Below are positions 23,601-35,378 of a stretch of 64,000 nt of DNA, piece by piece. The translations under genes and the position numbers were made by a program. The number at the start of each line of letters is the position of its first letter. The first letter of the stretch is position 1. The DNA is from Micractinium sp. NFX-FRZ (Eukaryota > Chlorophyta > Trebouxiophyceae > Chlorellales > Chlorellaceae): the NCBI GenBank assembly GCA_029339195.1, contig JAPTJF010000005.1, positions 124,001 to 188,000 on the forward strand, written 5' to 3'. The notes beneath the pieces were generated by a model that worked only from the letters and a program-made list of their open reading frames with translations, searched no databases and was not told where the DNA came from.

Positions 23601-24747
23601 GAGCAGCTGCTGCTGCAGGCGGGCACGCAGGTTCGTGGGGGTGTGCCAGGGAGGTGTGAGGCTGGGGGGAAGCGGGCCGAGGCACTGCTGCTTTGCTGGT
23701 GTGACACTAGGCCACAGGCCGCGCCAATGCCTCCAGCCGGTGGCAGGGCTGGTCGTCTCGGTTTTGTCACGACAGCACACCACAGGAGCGTGGAAGCCAG
23801 TGCCAGCTTGCTCTCGGTCCCTCTTGTCAACCCTCATGCGCTGCCGTATGCCGCCCTTGCCAACGCAGTGGCTGTTCACGCCAGCGTTCACCACCAGCGG
23901 CCTGCCCTACCTGCCGCACCCGCTGCCGCCCGCTGGCAGCGACCAGCCAGCGGCAGAGCCGCCGGCGCTGCTGCAGGGCAAGTGGGGCTACAGCCTGGCG
24001 CCAGCTCAGCAGTCGCTGGCCGCCAGCTGGCACCCGCTGGTGCGCCTGCCGGGCGTGTTGATGGCGTGCAAGCAGCTGACAGCGGAGAGCGTGCTGCCGC
24101 CGCCCCGGCTGCCGCAGCGGCTGCAGTGGAGCGGGGCGGTGGAGGACCCAAGGCAGCTTCTGAGGGACGGCATGCTTGCCTCGGTAGCCCCCGCGCCTGG
24201 CGCAGCAGCAGCAGCCAATGCAGCAGCTGCAGCTGCGGCGGCGGCCAAGGCTGCGGCGGCGGCAGCGGCTGCCAAGAGCAAGCAGCTTTCAGGGCGGCCA
24301 CCCAAGGTGCCTGTGCCCGCAGCAGCAGCAGCAGCAGCAGCAGCGGCTTCGATCAAGCAAGAGCAGCCGGTGCAGCCGGCAGCGGAGATGCAGCAGGCGC
24401 AGGCAGTGCAGCAGCAGCAGCCCACGCAGCAGCAGCAGATGATGGCCATGCTGTACCAGCAGCAGATGCTGGCGCAGCAGGCGGCGGCCCAGCAGGCGCA
24501 GCAGCACGCACAGCAGCTGGTGCTGCAGCAGCCGGCCAGTGAGCCGGCGTCGCAGCAGCAATTGCTGGCGCTGTACCAGCAGCAGCAGCAGCAGATGGCC
24601 TACCTGCAGCAGCTGAGCCAGCAGCAGCCGGAGGCGTATGCGCAGCTCATGCAGCAGCAGCAGATGGCACTCCAGCAGCAGCAGGCAACGGCATTCCCGC
24701 AGCAGCCGGGGGCGGCGCCAGGCTACCCAGGGACGCCATATCAGTGA
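20630..24747 (+). CDS. IDM1-like PHD-finger / GNAT acetyltransferase protein
   Basis: Exons 20630-20713, 20942-21047, 21264-21475, 21756-21885, 22105-22885, 23139-23284, 23497-23630, 23869-24747; 823 residues, phases continuous. Order of parts: a TDBD/Jas-like region (LLRYKSKQG, residues about 22-75), a Gly-rich linker, a PHD finger (CHICGLGGDLVCCESCP, then YHATC, FFCPSC; about 129-172), a long Ala/Gly-rich spacer with a remnant of the second Cys/His block (HCPVTHRWGHLRC), then a GNAT fold (YEVIPDSRTGADLLPW, ELPVLAVRPELQQRNGLGRLL with the acetyl-CoA P-loop, WLFTPAFTTSGL; about 440-570) and a 200-residue Gln-rich tail with runs of Ala. This is the architecture of plant IDM1/ROS4-type proteins, nuclear histone acetyltransferases that link DNA methylation readout to chromatin. 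Nuclear role and substrate are inferred from that family. The intron before the PHD half contains a (GT)n tract at 21721-21740. Confidence 0.9.
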
Positions 24748-24797
24748 CATGCCGCACAGTGCTGCTTGGCTTGGAACCCCTGGACTGCGCCTGATTC

Positions 24798-24802
24798 TGT
24801 AA
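24798..24802 (+). terminator. TGTAA polyadenylation signal, IDM1-like gene
   Basis: TGTAA about 50 nt after the TGA of the IDM1-like gene, at the position expected for a chlorophyte polyadenylation signal. Confidence 0.55.
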
Positions 24803-26204
24803 CCTTCTGCGCTGAAAGGGTGCACATCTGATGCAGGGCGCACAACAAGGCGTACAACCGACGCAGCAGACACCGCTCTGTGCCGCCTTGTTGTGCAGCG
24901 CTGCCGCACCCACCCATGTGTCCCTGTGGCCATTTGGGCGGGCAGTGCTGGCGGCCGCTGCCGCCCTCGGCAGCAGCCAGCATCCCCGTCCCCCCCAACC
25001 GCAGCCTCGATTTGTTTTGTCACTCACAGAGAGGGGAGCAGCTCGGTCTTTGCTGGCGGCGCTGCCACCTCTTTGTGGTCCCACCTCCCCCCCCGCCCCC
25101 GCCCCCCCCCGGGTGCGCCCACCCTGTCCCTGCCCTCACCTCCCCTCCCCCAGCCTTGAGGGCTGGCACAGACAATGCCTGATCCCCCTTCTTGTGAAAG
25201 ATTCTATCCTGCATTGGCTGCCTTAACTTGAAGCCACCTGCTGCCACAGTAGGCCCACTCATCGTGCTACACCGCACCCCCACCCCGCCGAAGAGCACGC
25301 AGCGCCCCCGCTTACAGCGCAGTTTTGCAGCCCCGACACGTGCAAATGCATGTGTTGCCCTGCGTCACGTCATGAGACAGTTGGGTTACAGGCTGGGCTG
25401 CAGCCAAAAGCAGATGCATAGAAAGGGGTTGCAGGAAGAAAATGTGCAGGAAAGAGGCACCGAGGAGGGGGGCTGAAAACTAGGTGACAAGTGGATTTGC
25501 CCTGACAGTGGCAGTGTAAGATGGACAGGAAAAGAAACATGCACCGAGGATGAAAACTGCAAACTGATGGAAAGGTGTCGCGAGCCGCAGGCCCATTGTT
25601 CTACTTCAAATGCACTGCGCGCGAGGTGGGCGAGCAAGAGCGGCTTGCACACCAAAAGCTGCCTGCCGCCTCTCGACAAGTACCAGCTCTGTCGACAGAA
25701 GAGCAGAGCCCTCATCGCCTGGCCGGAGCCGGCTCCCCAGGCGCCCGCCAGGCAGCTTTAGCAAGCGTCGAAACTGCAGGGGGGCATACGCGGGTAGCAG
25801 CACTGTGGTTCGGCCGCACACTAGATTGGCAGCCCCCCGACCCGCTTAGGACAGCGATGTTGGGAGGGCAAACTGGCAGCGAGGCTTGAGCTCGGTTGGC
25901 CGCACGTATGCATGGCATGCACGACACTCCTGACGCGACCACAGCACGCAGCCGGCAGGCGGTAGCGCTGACCAGCAGAGCAGGCGCACTAGTGCTGGAC
26001 AACCCGGAGGGCTGTGCTCTCAGGCAACATGGCAAGGCAAGGCATGCTCTCAACCCAAGCCCACCCAACTAGTTTTGGCTACTTACGCCAAAACTCCGAA
26101 TCCGAAGCTCCCAACCGCAAAGGTGGTTGCCTGCGACAGCGAGGGTTGAGTTGGCAGCATGTAAGCGTGGCAAGCAAAACAGTCTAGAATCTAGAATCAC
26201 TCTA
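24803..26204. other. Convergent spacer, no supported gene
   Basis: Lies between the 3' end of the IDM1-like gene and the stop of the secreted-protein gene. C-rich tract at 25083-25112. A minus-strand open frame of 72 codons ending at 25606, preceded by a good acceptor (CCCTGCAG before TTTCGACGC), could be a further exon of the secreted-protein gene if its last modelled exon is spliced after CVK. I could not decide. Confidence 0.4.
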
Positions 26205-26767
26205 TCACCATCTGATGCGCCCACAGCAGGCTGCCAGCCGGCTGCCAGAATGACTAGCAGAGCAGGCGCACAGCCAACTAACCTTCACACACCAGCTCTC
26301 GTCCAGAGCGCACAGAGCGCCGCAATCCCAGGTCTTGAGGAGCTGGTCGCCGCAGCTCTGCTAGGGAAGAGAGAAATAACAGAAAGAGGAGGCGTGAATA
26401 AGGGAAGAGCCCCCCGAAAGCGGAGAGGGGGGCACGGCGGGGGGGAGTGCGTCAGCGTCGGTGGCAGTGGCAAGTCGCAGTTCCAAAGCAGGCGCGGCAA
26501 GAACGGGCAGGCAAAGCACGTCTTGACAAGGCAGGTTCAAGCTCGCAGGTGGTCGCTCACCTTGCCATCTTTGCGGCACACTTGACGCCTCATCATATCC
26601 AGATCAGTCTCAAGCAGCTTCCTGCCGTTGTCCAGCAGCTTCCTGCTGTTCACATTGCTGTTGCGGGGGGCAGTGGGGGCGCACTGGGCAGTGCTGGCCA
26701 GGAGAAGGAGGGAGAGCAGCAGGGTGGCCAGCGTGGCGCGGTGGGGACGGGAGGAGGGGCTCAGCAT
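26205..26767 (-). CDS. Small cysteine-rich secreted protein (unknown family)
   Basis: Two exons, 26767-26561 and 26357-26205, 119 residues. The N-terminus is a clear signal peptide: basic start, hydrophobic core LATLLLSLLLLASTAQC, small residues at the probable cleavage site. The mature part begins with a short direct repeat (RKLLDNGRKLLETD) and then becomes Cys-rich (VCRKDGK, SCGDQL, WDCGALCALDESWCV). No family recognised; a cell-wall or extracellular role is only an inference from the signal peptide. The second exon has a tandem acceptor (TAGCAG), so 1 Gln may be included or skipped. The 3' end is uncertain: after CVK the sequence AAG/GTTAGT could be a donor, which would replace the last 25 residues by a downstream exon. 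Confidence 0.6.
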
Positions 26768-27504
26768 GGTGGGCAGGGTATGAAGTGCGGATTGGAGCAA
26801 GTGGGGATGAAGTGGGGAGGAAGTGCTTGGATTGGATTGACGGAGGTGGAAGGGCTTGAGCAGAAATGGAATGGTGGGGCAGCAGCGATGGGCGGGATTT
26901 GTAGGGCAGGGAAGGCCAGGAGGCCAGGGAACGCTGCTCGAGTCCCAGGAAGCTTGGCATAGGGAAGCTTGGAGGAAAGTTGCCGATGAAGCAAGGTGAG
27001 AGTCTTGCTCACCTCGAAGTGACAGTCAGCTTGAAATAGTGAACGTTGACAACAGCGGGAGGCCTCAGCCGGAAGGGTTCATGTACCTTCTCACTAACCC
27101 CACCCCACCCACCCACCCACCCACCCAGAGGGCAGCCTCGGACAGGGCCTTGGACTGATGCCCTGCTGCCAGCACTGCGGGCCACTGCAGTCACATCATG
27201 CAGTGGTGGCACACACGCTGCGGCAACAACCCGCCAGCTACACCCGTCAAGACACCCCTGGTGCCAAGAAGGAGCTTGCTAATGTTAACAGTGCCAGACA
27301 AGCGTGCCATTACACAAGTTGCGCAGGGATGGCATGCCCTGAAGAGATGGCAGGGCCAGAGAATGCTGATGCTGGTGTGAGTGAGTAGAGCTGCACAGCG
27401 CTGCAGAAACAACAAGGTGGGTACTGCCGTACCGCGCGTGGCAGGTGCACATAAAGCAGGTGCAGCCCTACCCCTGCCTTTACATTTTTACTTTTCTAGT
27501 GGTA
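26768..27504. promoter_or_regulatory. Divergent intergenic region, secreted protein / FAD-Rieske gene
   Basis: 737 bp between two divergent start codons, expected to carry both promoters. Contains a (CCCA)n tract near 27104-27127. No convincing exon or motif otherwise. Confidence 0.5.
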
Positions 27505-30124
27505 ATGCAGAGCCTGCTGCGCTGCTGCACGTGCAGCGTTTTCACCAGAAGAGCGGCCAGGGTTCCTACACGAGTGGGAGCGGCTCGCCTCATGGCTGCC
27601 GCTGCTGCCTCGGGGGGCGCACCACTGCACCCTCCGCCCGCCTATGAGCCCTCCAAGCGCGAATTCGCGGTGGGTTCGGCGCTCCCCTGACCGGGACAGG
27701 CAGAAGCAGCACCGGCGCGCCGACACCACCGCCAGCCGCTGCGGCACGACGCCTTCTCACCCACCTGCCTGCTGCCGTGGGCGCTGCTTTTCTCACTTCC
27801 CTACCACACAGGTGCCAGGCCTGGCTGCTCAGAGCCCCTGGAACCAGAAGGCCTTGGACATCAAGTACCCGCCCCTGAAGGAAGACATCACCGCAGGTGG
27901 GCAGGGGTGCCCGCTCACCTGCCGCCGACCGTCGGGCGCTCCGAGGGGCAGCGGGCGCCGAGGCTGCTTTGTGGAGTGCGCTTCCACACGTGTGCCATGT
28001 ATGCGGTCCCATGGCGGCCTGTGGTGCGGATTGTGCGCCCCTTGTGGTGCAGATGTGGTGGTGATTGGCGCAGGCATCGCTGGCCTCTCCACCGCCTACA
28101 ACCTTGCCAAGGAAGGTGAGTGGGCACCCCCCACTTTGCAGGGGCTCGCTGGCCTGCTTGTCGAACAGCAGCCCACGCTCAATGCCTTGAATGCGCTTCT
28201 ATTTGGCGCGGGTGCAGCCGTGGAAGCGCACCAATGGCATGTGTGTGCTGGTCGTGTTGCACAAGCCCGGCCCTCCATGCCGGCTGCCTGCCTGCATCCA
28301 TCCGGCCCCAGCCTCAGGGTCCCTTCCCACACACCTCTTCTCCCCCGCAGGCAAGAAAGTTGTGGTGCTGGAGGCGCGCACCCGCGGGTCTGGCCAGACG
28401 GGGCGCACCACAGGTGGGCCTGGTGCCTGGTCGACTTCGCTTAGTCATGCCCGAGTGCCAGAAGAGGGATGCACACGTGCGGTGAGCGAGGCATGCTAGT
28501 ATGATAGAAACAGCGGGGGGCGCCTCCCTGCCAGCTTCCTCGTGCCACGCCAACTGCGACTGACCGCCTCTCCTTGTTTCCCCTCCCGCCACTGCGTGCT
28601 CCCCACCAACCTGCAGCCCACATCATGACCTGGTAAGGCCCTTTCCTGACAGGGTAGCCTGTTGTTGGGTTGGTGTGGCTACCAGAGGGCAGCACAGCCT
28701 CTTGTGGCTGCACAGCCCCACCGCGCCGACTTGGCCTGCCGCTGCCCTGCACTCTTCCCTTCTGACCGCCCACCTCTACCCTCCCCTCTCCTCCTTGTTG
28801 TTGTATCATCACTGCCCCGCAGGGTGGACGATTATTTCTATGAGGTGAGCGGACCGCCTGCAGTGCGTGCTGGGGGGACCTGCTTCCAGGCATCAACCCA
28901 ACAACAGCCCTGACCATGGCTATAACACACGCCCGGGCACCTGACCTCCGCGCATGCGCCCCCACGTTGGCACGCCTGAACACAGCCCGCCTCCTGCCCA
29001 CTCGTCTGAGTTTTCCTCCCTCTGTTCCGCCAGGTCGAGTCGATGCACGGCAAGGAGAAGACGGCCATTGTGGCGCAGTCGCTCAAGGATGCTGCCAACT
29101 GGATCGAGCGGGTCATCAAGGAGGTGAGGATGAGGCTTGTGGGAGGCGCTAAGGGGATGTGGATGGGCAGGTTGACGGGGTTGTTGGGGCGGCGAGCAGT
29201 GCACGGCAGGAGCAGGGTATGCGGGGGTTTGACCCGATTTGAGGGCCAAATTGAGGGAGTGGGCTGCGCCGACAGCTTGCCTCTATGGGAGATGGATAGA
29301 CTGTCGTCCAGGACCCTCTCCTCAGCATAGGCCCACCCCTCGGGGGTACCCTCTGAGAGTGTCGTGAGCCGGTCCCCACCCGCAGGAGGGCATCGAGTGC
29401 CAGTACCGCCGCTGCGACGGGTGAGGCTTGCCCGCCCTCTGGGCTGCCTGCCCGCCACGCCCACATGCGCTTCCACCCATCCCTGCCTGCCCACCCGCAT
29501 GCATGCCCGTCCCGCCCCTGCCCCTGCCCCTGCCAACTGCCAACTGCATCAACGTTGCCCCCACGCACTTGCTCCCTTTCACTCTAACCCCTGCCACCGC
29601 TGCCGTGGCTCCCGCCTGCCCTTCTTTCCACCTACAACTCCCCAGCTACCTGTACCCCCACATCACTGGAGAGTCCCCCCTGCCCACCTCGGGCATGTCG
29701 GCACTCAAGAAGGAGATTGAGGCGGCACACAGGTGGGCAGTGCGAACAACCACGTTTATTACTAGCAAAGGGCCGCCCTCGGTGTACCGCTCCTGCAGCA
29801 CGGTGCGCTCAGGGCAGCAAGGCAGCTGCGCATGTGGGGTGGAGAGGGCCCTTTGCTGCACTAGAACCAAGGTATCTGCACGTGCCTCCCTGTCTCATGA
29901 ATTATCTCCCAGTCGCCTGCCTGCCCGGTGCTGAGGCTGCCTGCCAACCTGTCCAGCCCTCCAATCAAACTGCCAATTTGCATACTGTTGCTCTTCATGG
30001 CTCATTGCAGGGCGGGCCTGACTGACACTGAGTGGGTGGACCTGGGGGGAGGCCCAGGTGGGGGCACCTGTCTTGGCACCATGGCTTAGGGAGTGCCGCC
30101 GCCGCTGCTGCTGCTGCTGGTGCA

Positions 30125-30198
<74 letters not shown>

Positions 30199-33100
30199 CG
30201 CTGCTCAGAAGTCCCCTGATCCCTGATTTACTCGCCCACTCACCATCTTGCCCCCCGCCCCTGCCCCATGCCCCCTGACTGTACTCTTCAGAGGTTGGCG
30301 GCATCCGCGAGTGCCTGCGCTTCACTGGCAGCGCCGAGTTTCACCCGCTCATGTGAGCGTCTGGCTGTTCAAGGGGGGGCACTGCCCTGCAGCATCTGGC
30401 AGACAGGGGGAGAGTGAGCGTCTGGCAGACAGGGGGAAGGGTGGGATGGTGCACGTTGGTCTTCAGTATTGAGATGACCGAGGAGATGCGCAGCTGCCGT
30501 CTTCCTGGGGCTGCCGCTCTGCTGGAAGTCCATCCTGTGCTGCATTGCACTGCATATATGTCTGCCTGCCCTCACATCTGCGTGCCCCGCTCACGCCAGC
30601 TCACTCGCCCACGCTCGTGTGTGCCCGGCAGGTATCTGGAGGGCCTTGCCAAGGCGGTGGAGAAGTACGGCGGCAAGATCTACGAAGGCACCAAGTCTTG
30701 GTCGGCAGGCAAGCTGTGGGCTGGGGCAGGGTGGGTGGGTGGGTGGGAGGCATGCAGCGGATGGGTCCGGGAATTCACGGTGGGGGTGCTCCTCACCTCC
30801 CCTTAACGGGGTGGACGGCTTTTGAGGGAGCACCGACTTGGGAGCCGCAAGCAAGGGGGCTGCTGCATGCAGGCTGGGCGCAGCTGGGGGTGTGGAACCA
30901 CTGCCGGCCCTGGCAGGGCGGGGCCCAACTCAACAACACTCAAGGATGAGGCACTGCAAATCCCCACGTGCCTAAAGGAACAACATGCAGTTCTCTCCAG
31001 GCAAGTGCAGAGGCGGACAAGGTGGTGACCGTGGATGGGCAGACGATCAAGTGCGAGGCACACGTGATGGCCACCAACTCGCCGTGCAACCACAACCTGG
31101 CGGTGCACGCCCGCCAGCTGCCCTACAGGTGCGTGAACTCGCTCGTGCTTCATAGTAGAGTAAGCTGCATTTAACGTCCACAAGAGCCTTTATGTGGGCT
31201 GGTAGGGATGCCCCTGCACCACAAAAGGGCCTCAGTGCACGCCCGACAGCTGCCCCACCGGCGTGAAATCATTTATGCGCTGTGTGGCGGCGTGGCGGCG
31301 GTGGGGGTGCCCCGGCACTGGGTGGTGCACGCGTGCTGGCTGCCCTGTGGGAGTGTGAGCATTGCGGATCGGTTGGGAGCGGGTGCTCAGGCAATAGACA
31401 ATGGATCATGTGCGCACGCGCTAGGTGCCGTGCGGATCGGGTTTGGGGAGAGCCAATGCGTGCAGAGCTGGAAGGGGAAGGGTGCTGATTGGGCTGAGAC
31501 GCGTCTTCCCCCAACGCTCACATGTGCCCTCGCCAACCTCGCCCTTCCCCACCTTACTCTGTCAGGGAAACCGATTCTCAATAAACCACTGTCCTTTCTA
31601 TTCGACTGGGCAGGTCTTACGTGGTGGGCATGCTCATCCGGCGCGACAAGGTGAAGCGAGCCTGCTACTGGGACACCGCAGGTGCGAGCGGGCCGGCATG
31701 CAGAGTGGCAAGAGTTGGCTGGCATGGGCGGTCGGGCGGGCAGGGAGGCAGAAAGGGCAGGCATAAGGGATTGCCGGCGCACAAACCTGGTGCGACACAT
31801 TGCTATTGCCTGTGTGCCTGGCCATGCATGTCAATGCCAGAGGCTTGCAGTCGGCCAGCCAGCACGCGTTGCTGCCAAATTGCTGTCCCGACCTGCTTTG
31901 CTCACCGTTCCCCGGCCTCCCTGCCTTCCTCCATGCCCGCTCCCCGCCGCCCCTCGACAGAGCCCTACCACTACATCCGCTTTGCCGACTGGGATGAGGA
32001 CCACCTGCTCATGATTGTGGGTGAGTTGCAGAGGGAAGCTCTTGATGCGGACATTGCTTGTGCACTGACAACTCATCTTTTTGCACCCGTGGAGGGCGGG
32101 CCAATAGAGGGAAGCTCATGATTGTGGGAGGGAAGCTTCGGTGGGCAGCAGGGCTGCCTGCATGGGGGCAATGTGTGTGGGACCCTGCAGCTGCTCCGGC
32201 GGTAGCAGTGGCAGCAGCGCCTCTTGCAGGGAGGGGTGCAGGGCAGCGCGCAAAGCGGCAATGCAGCTGTGACTGTCCCGAGCTGACGCTCCTGCTGTGC
32301 TCTGCTGGGGGCGCGCTGAGCTTTCACATGACCTGTGTGTGCGCAGGTGGGGAGGACCACAAGACTGGCTCGCTCTACCCTTACAACCCATACGACAGGC
32401 GCGCCAGGGGGACAGGCATTTTAGATGTGGGGTGGGACTGGTTGGCACGGACTGCCTTTTGCGCAGCTGGCATGCTTGGTGCTACGGCATGGCGGCGCGG
32501 CTGGGCAGGATGCACTCAGGTCATCCCCTCGCGTGCTTGCGGCAAGCCAGGCAGCTCACAGAACGCACATGCACTGCCCTCTCTGCACTATGCCTGGGCA
32601 GGCTGGAGAAGTACGCACGTGCCCGCTGGACGGAGGTTGGGGACACGGTCCTGAGGTGGAACGGGCAGGTCATGGAGCCAGCAGGTGGGTCCCCTGGCTG
32701 GGCTGGGCCATACACAAGGGATAGGGAGGCGCGGTGTGTTCGGCTTGGCTGGGCCTGCCTTGGCGCAGGGCGTGTGCCGATGCTCAAACAATGGCCGCGC
32801 CTGCCACCGCCTCCCCCAGCTGCAGTCCGCGCCTCCCCTGTGCTCTGCCCCACTGACCCCTCCTCTCCTCCTCTCCTTCCCCCTCTGCACGCTCCCCATC
32901 TCTAAACTGACTGTAAACCTTACCCCACTCCCCCCTACCCCCCTATTGCACCATATCCTCCCTACAGACCTGCTGTACCTCCACGGCCGCAACCCGCTGG
33001 TGCCCGATGGCAACGAGTACATCATTACCGGGGACAGCGGGCAGGTGAGGCGAGCCGCCTAGCACATTTGGATGCGTTTAGGGGCCCCTTGGATAGCAGG

Positions 33101-35378
33101 AGCAGTGGCATCGCTGCTGTGCTGGCGAGGGAAGGCAGACGGAAGGAGGGCCCAGCTAACGCAGGCATGTGTAGGCACCGCAAGCTGGCGCGGCGGAGCA
33201 TTGTGTCTGATTGGTAGGCCTCGTTCAGGATCAACCCGGCTATGCGTCACAGATTCAAAACTGCTTGCTGCGCCATCTGATGTCTGCAGGGCATGACTGG
33301 CGGCACCATTGGCGGCATCGTGGTGGCTGACCTCATCATGGGTGAGAGGGCAGCAGGCACAGCACAGCACAGCACAGCATGCCACAGCATTGCACACCAC
33401 AGCGCAGCACTGCACAGAAAGGCAAACTGCGGAGGAGGGTGCTGGGCTGAACTCCTGTTGGGTGAGATGTTAAGCAGCACAGCACAGCACAGCACAGTGT
33501 GGCATAGTTCAGCACAGCACAGCAGGAGTACACCATCAAGAGATGATGGCAGGGAAGGCAGACTTACGGCACACATGGCAGCCTCCCCCTGCTGCTTCAA
33601 CTCCCCTCACGCTGCTGCTACCGCTGCTGCCATTCTCGCCCCGGCCTGCCTCCTGGCCCGCCCCGCTGGCCACTGCAGGGCGCAAGAACCCGTGGGCTGA
33701 TGTGTACGACCCCTCACGCACACCCCCTTTCAAGTCGCTCTTGGAGGTGAATGCCCGTCTGATTGGCCTGCATCATGTATGGGCAGGCCTGCGACAGAGG
33801 ATGCCGCCCTGGGACTGCCTCCTTGTTGGCACCCCAAGCAGCAGTGCGCTGCCTACGTGGCGGTGCCCTGCCTGCTTGCTTCCAGCTTGCCATGCCCGCG
33901 CCGCGCCGTTCGAATGCCTGCCTCTGATCCGCCTTGCTAAAAGATGTGTTGACAAAGGGGAGCGAGCCTCAGGCTGGCCCACAAGCTGCTTGCAGCGTGG
34001 GGCTCAACTTCAGTGCGCCCACTACTGCCCTCTCCTCCGTCCTGCCCCTGTCTTCCCCTGCCTGCCTTCTCCTGCCCCGCCAGGTGGCGGAGGAGGGCGC
34101 CGTGACCACCGCCTCCTTCATTGAGCGCGTGCTGCCCATTGCGCCCCCCGCCAAGAGCGAGATGGAGCCGGACACGGGCACCGTGGTGCAGAAGGGCCTG
34201 CACAAGGTGAGTGGTGGCTGGGCAAGGGGGCTGCAGGCTACCAAGGGTGTTTGCGCAGGCAAAGTGCCTGCATGCGCTGTGCGTTGTGCGGTGCTGGGAA
34301 GAGGGAGCACTTCCTGGGAAGGCAGCCTGCCTGCCTGCCTGCCTGCGAGTGCTTGGTGACCAACTGCCTCCTCCCGTCTGCACCCACCTCCAACGGTGCT
34401 TCCTTGCCCCTTCTGCCTCCCTGGCCTTACCCCCTCTGCCACCGTGCCAGGTGGCAGTGTATTGCGACCCCCACCGCCAGCAGCACGCCTACAGCGCCGT
34501 CTGCCCCCACCTGGGCTGCATCGTGCACGTGAGCCTCTGGGGGATGGATGGCCAGGGTCGGGGTAGGGCAGGGTGCATGGATCAGTGGCAGTGTCGGAGA
34601 TGGCCTCTCTCTGGGATGCGCGCTCGCTGTGCCTGCCCAGCTCCTTGCATGCCCATGCCTCACTTGGCTTAAGCCCTCGACCCCTCTGCCGCCATGAACC
34701 TTTGGTCCCTCAGCTGCCTTCAGCCCTTGATCCGTCAACACTGTATTGCGTGCTGTATTGCTCCTCCCCTCCCACCCCTGACCTGCAGTGGAACAGCCTG
34801 GGTGAGCCGAGGGGACAGAGGGAGGGGGAGATGGGAGGGCTGACGTGATGCCGCCCTGTTGGCACACGCGCGCTTGCTTCACACCTGGAGCCTGTTCTGC
34901 ATCGGCCATGCGGCCTGGCGTCCTCCCGTTGCCGACATGCATGCCAGGGCATCCGCCGATCACCACTTTCGTGCCCCATCTGGTCCGCCGGCTCAGCACC
35001 CAAACTTTCTGCTTTTCTGCCTGCCTGCCTGCCTGCCTGCTTGCCCGCCTGCAGAGAAGACGTTTGACTGCCCCTGCCACGGCAGCCACTTTGACAAGGA
35101 CGGCAAGTGCATCAACGGTGAGCTAAATGTGACAGGGTGGTGAGCGTGCCAGGTGGGCCCTGGGTTCGATTCAGCCCAACTCCTAGTCGCACCCACGCAA
35201 ACCGCAACTCTGGCAGCGCTAAGCTGCAGGTGCAGGCACACATGCACGCGTCGCGCTCTTAATGGCAGCTGGCAACTCTTCAAACACCCAACTACGAGCC
35301 TCCCGCCTTGCTATCACATGCTCTGCCATGCCTGCAGGCCCCGCCAAGGGCAACCTGGAGCCCATCCCCGACTGGTGA
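27505..35378 (+). CDS. FAD-dependent oxidoreductase with C-terminal Rieske domain
   Basis: 25 exons, 568 residues: 27505-27669, 27812-27896, 28053-28115, 28351-28413, 28617-28632, 28823-28844, 29034-29123, 29386-29420, 29646-29732, 30011-30057, 30292-30352, 30632-30708, 31011-31128, 31614-31681, 31961-32020, 32347-32398, 32602-32684, 32968-33044, 33290-33341, 33679-33746, 34084-34206, 34451-34528, 34789-34801, 35055-35117, 35338-35378. The N-terminus is Arg/Ala/Ser-rich, transit-like. The FAD site is VVVIGAGIAGLSTA (about 85-98) with the second strand VVVLEARTRGSGQTGRTT; DAO-type blocks follow (HKTG, WSGQ-like RWNGQVMEP, TGDSGQGMTGGTIGG, NPWADVYDPSR). The Rieske motifs CPHLGC and CPCHGSHFD (about 518-548) supply the Cys and His ligands of a [2Fe-2S] cluster. 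Bacterial homologues of this fusion exist (YhfW type); substrate unknown. Exons of 16, 22 and 13 nt, and two GC donors (after 30708 and 32398), are unusual but required by the frame. Confidence 0.92.
30126..30197 (+). repeat. (CTG)24 trinucleotide repeat in an intron
   Basis: 72 bp of uninterrupted CTG on the coding strand of the FAD/Rieske gene, inside the intron between exons 30011-30057 and 30292-30352. Confidence 0.95.

Noticed and set aside
25606..25821. Extra exon for the secreted Cys-rich gene (minus, FRRLLKLPGG..)
   Set aside because: Good acceptor and open frame, but it needs the weak donor AAG/GTTAGT and adds no recognisable motif; kept only as an alternative.
30086..30325. 79-codon minus-strand frame with a long Ser run
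   Set aside because: Produced by the (CTG)24 repeat read on the opposite strand; no start context or homology.
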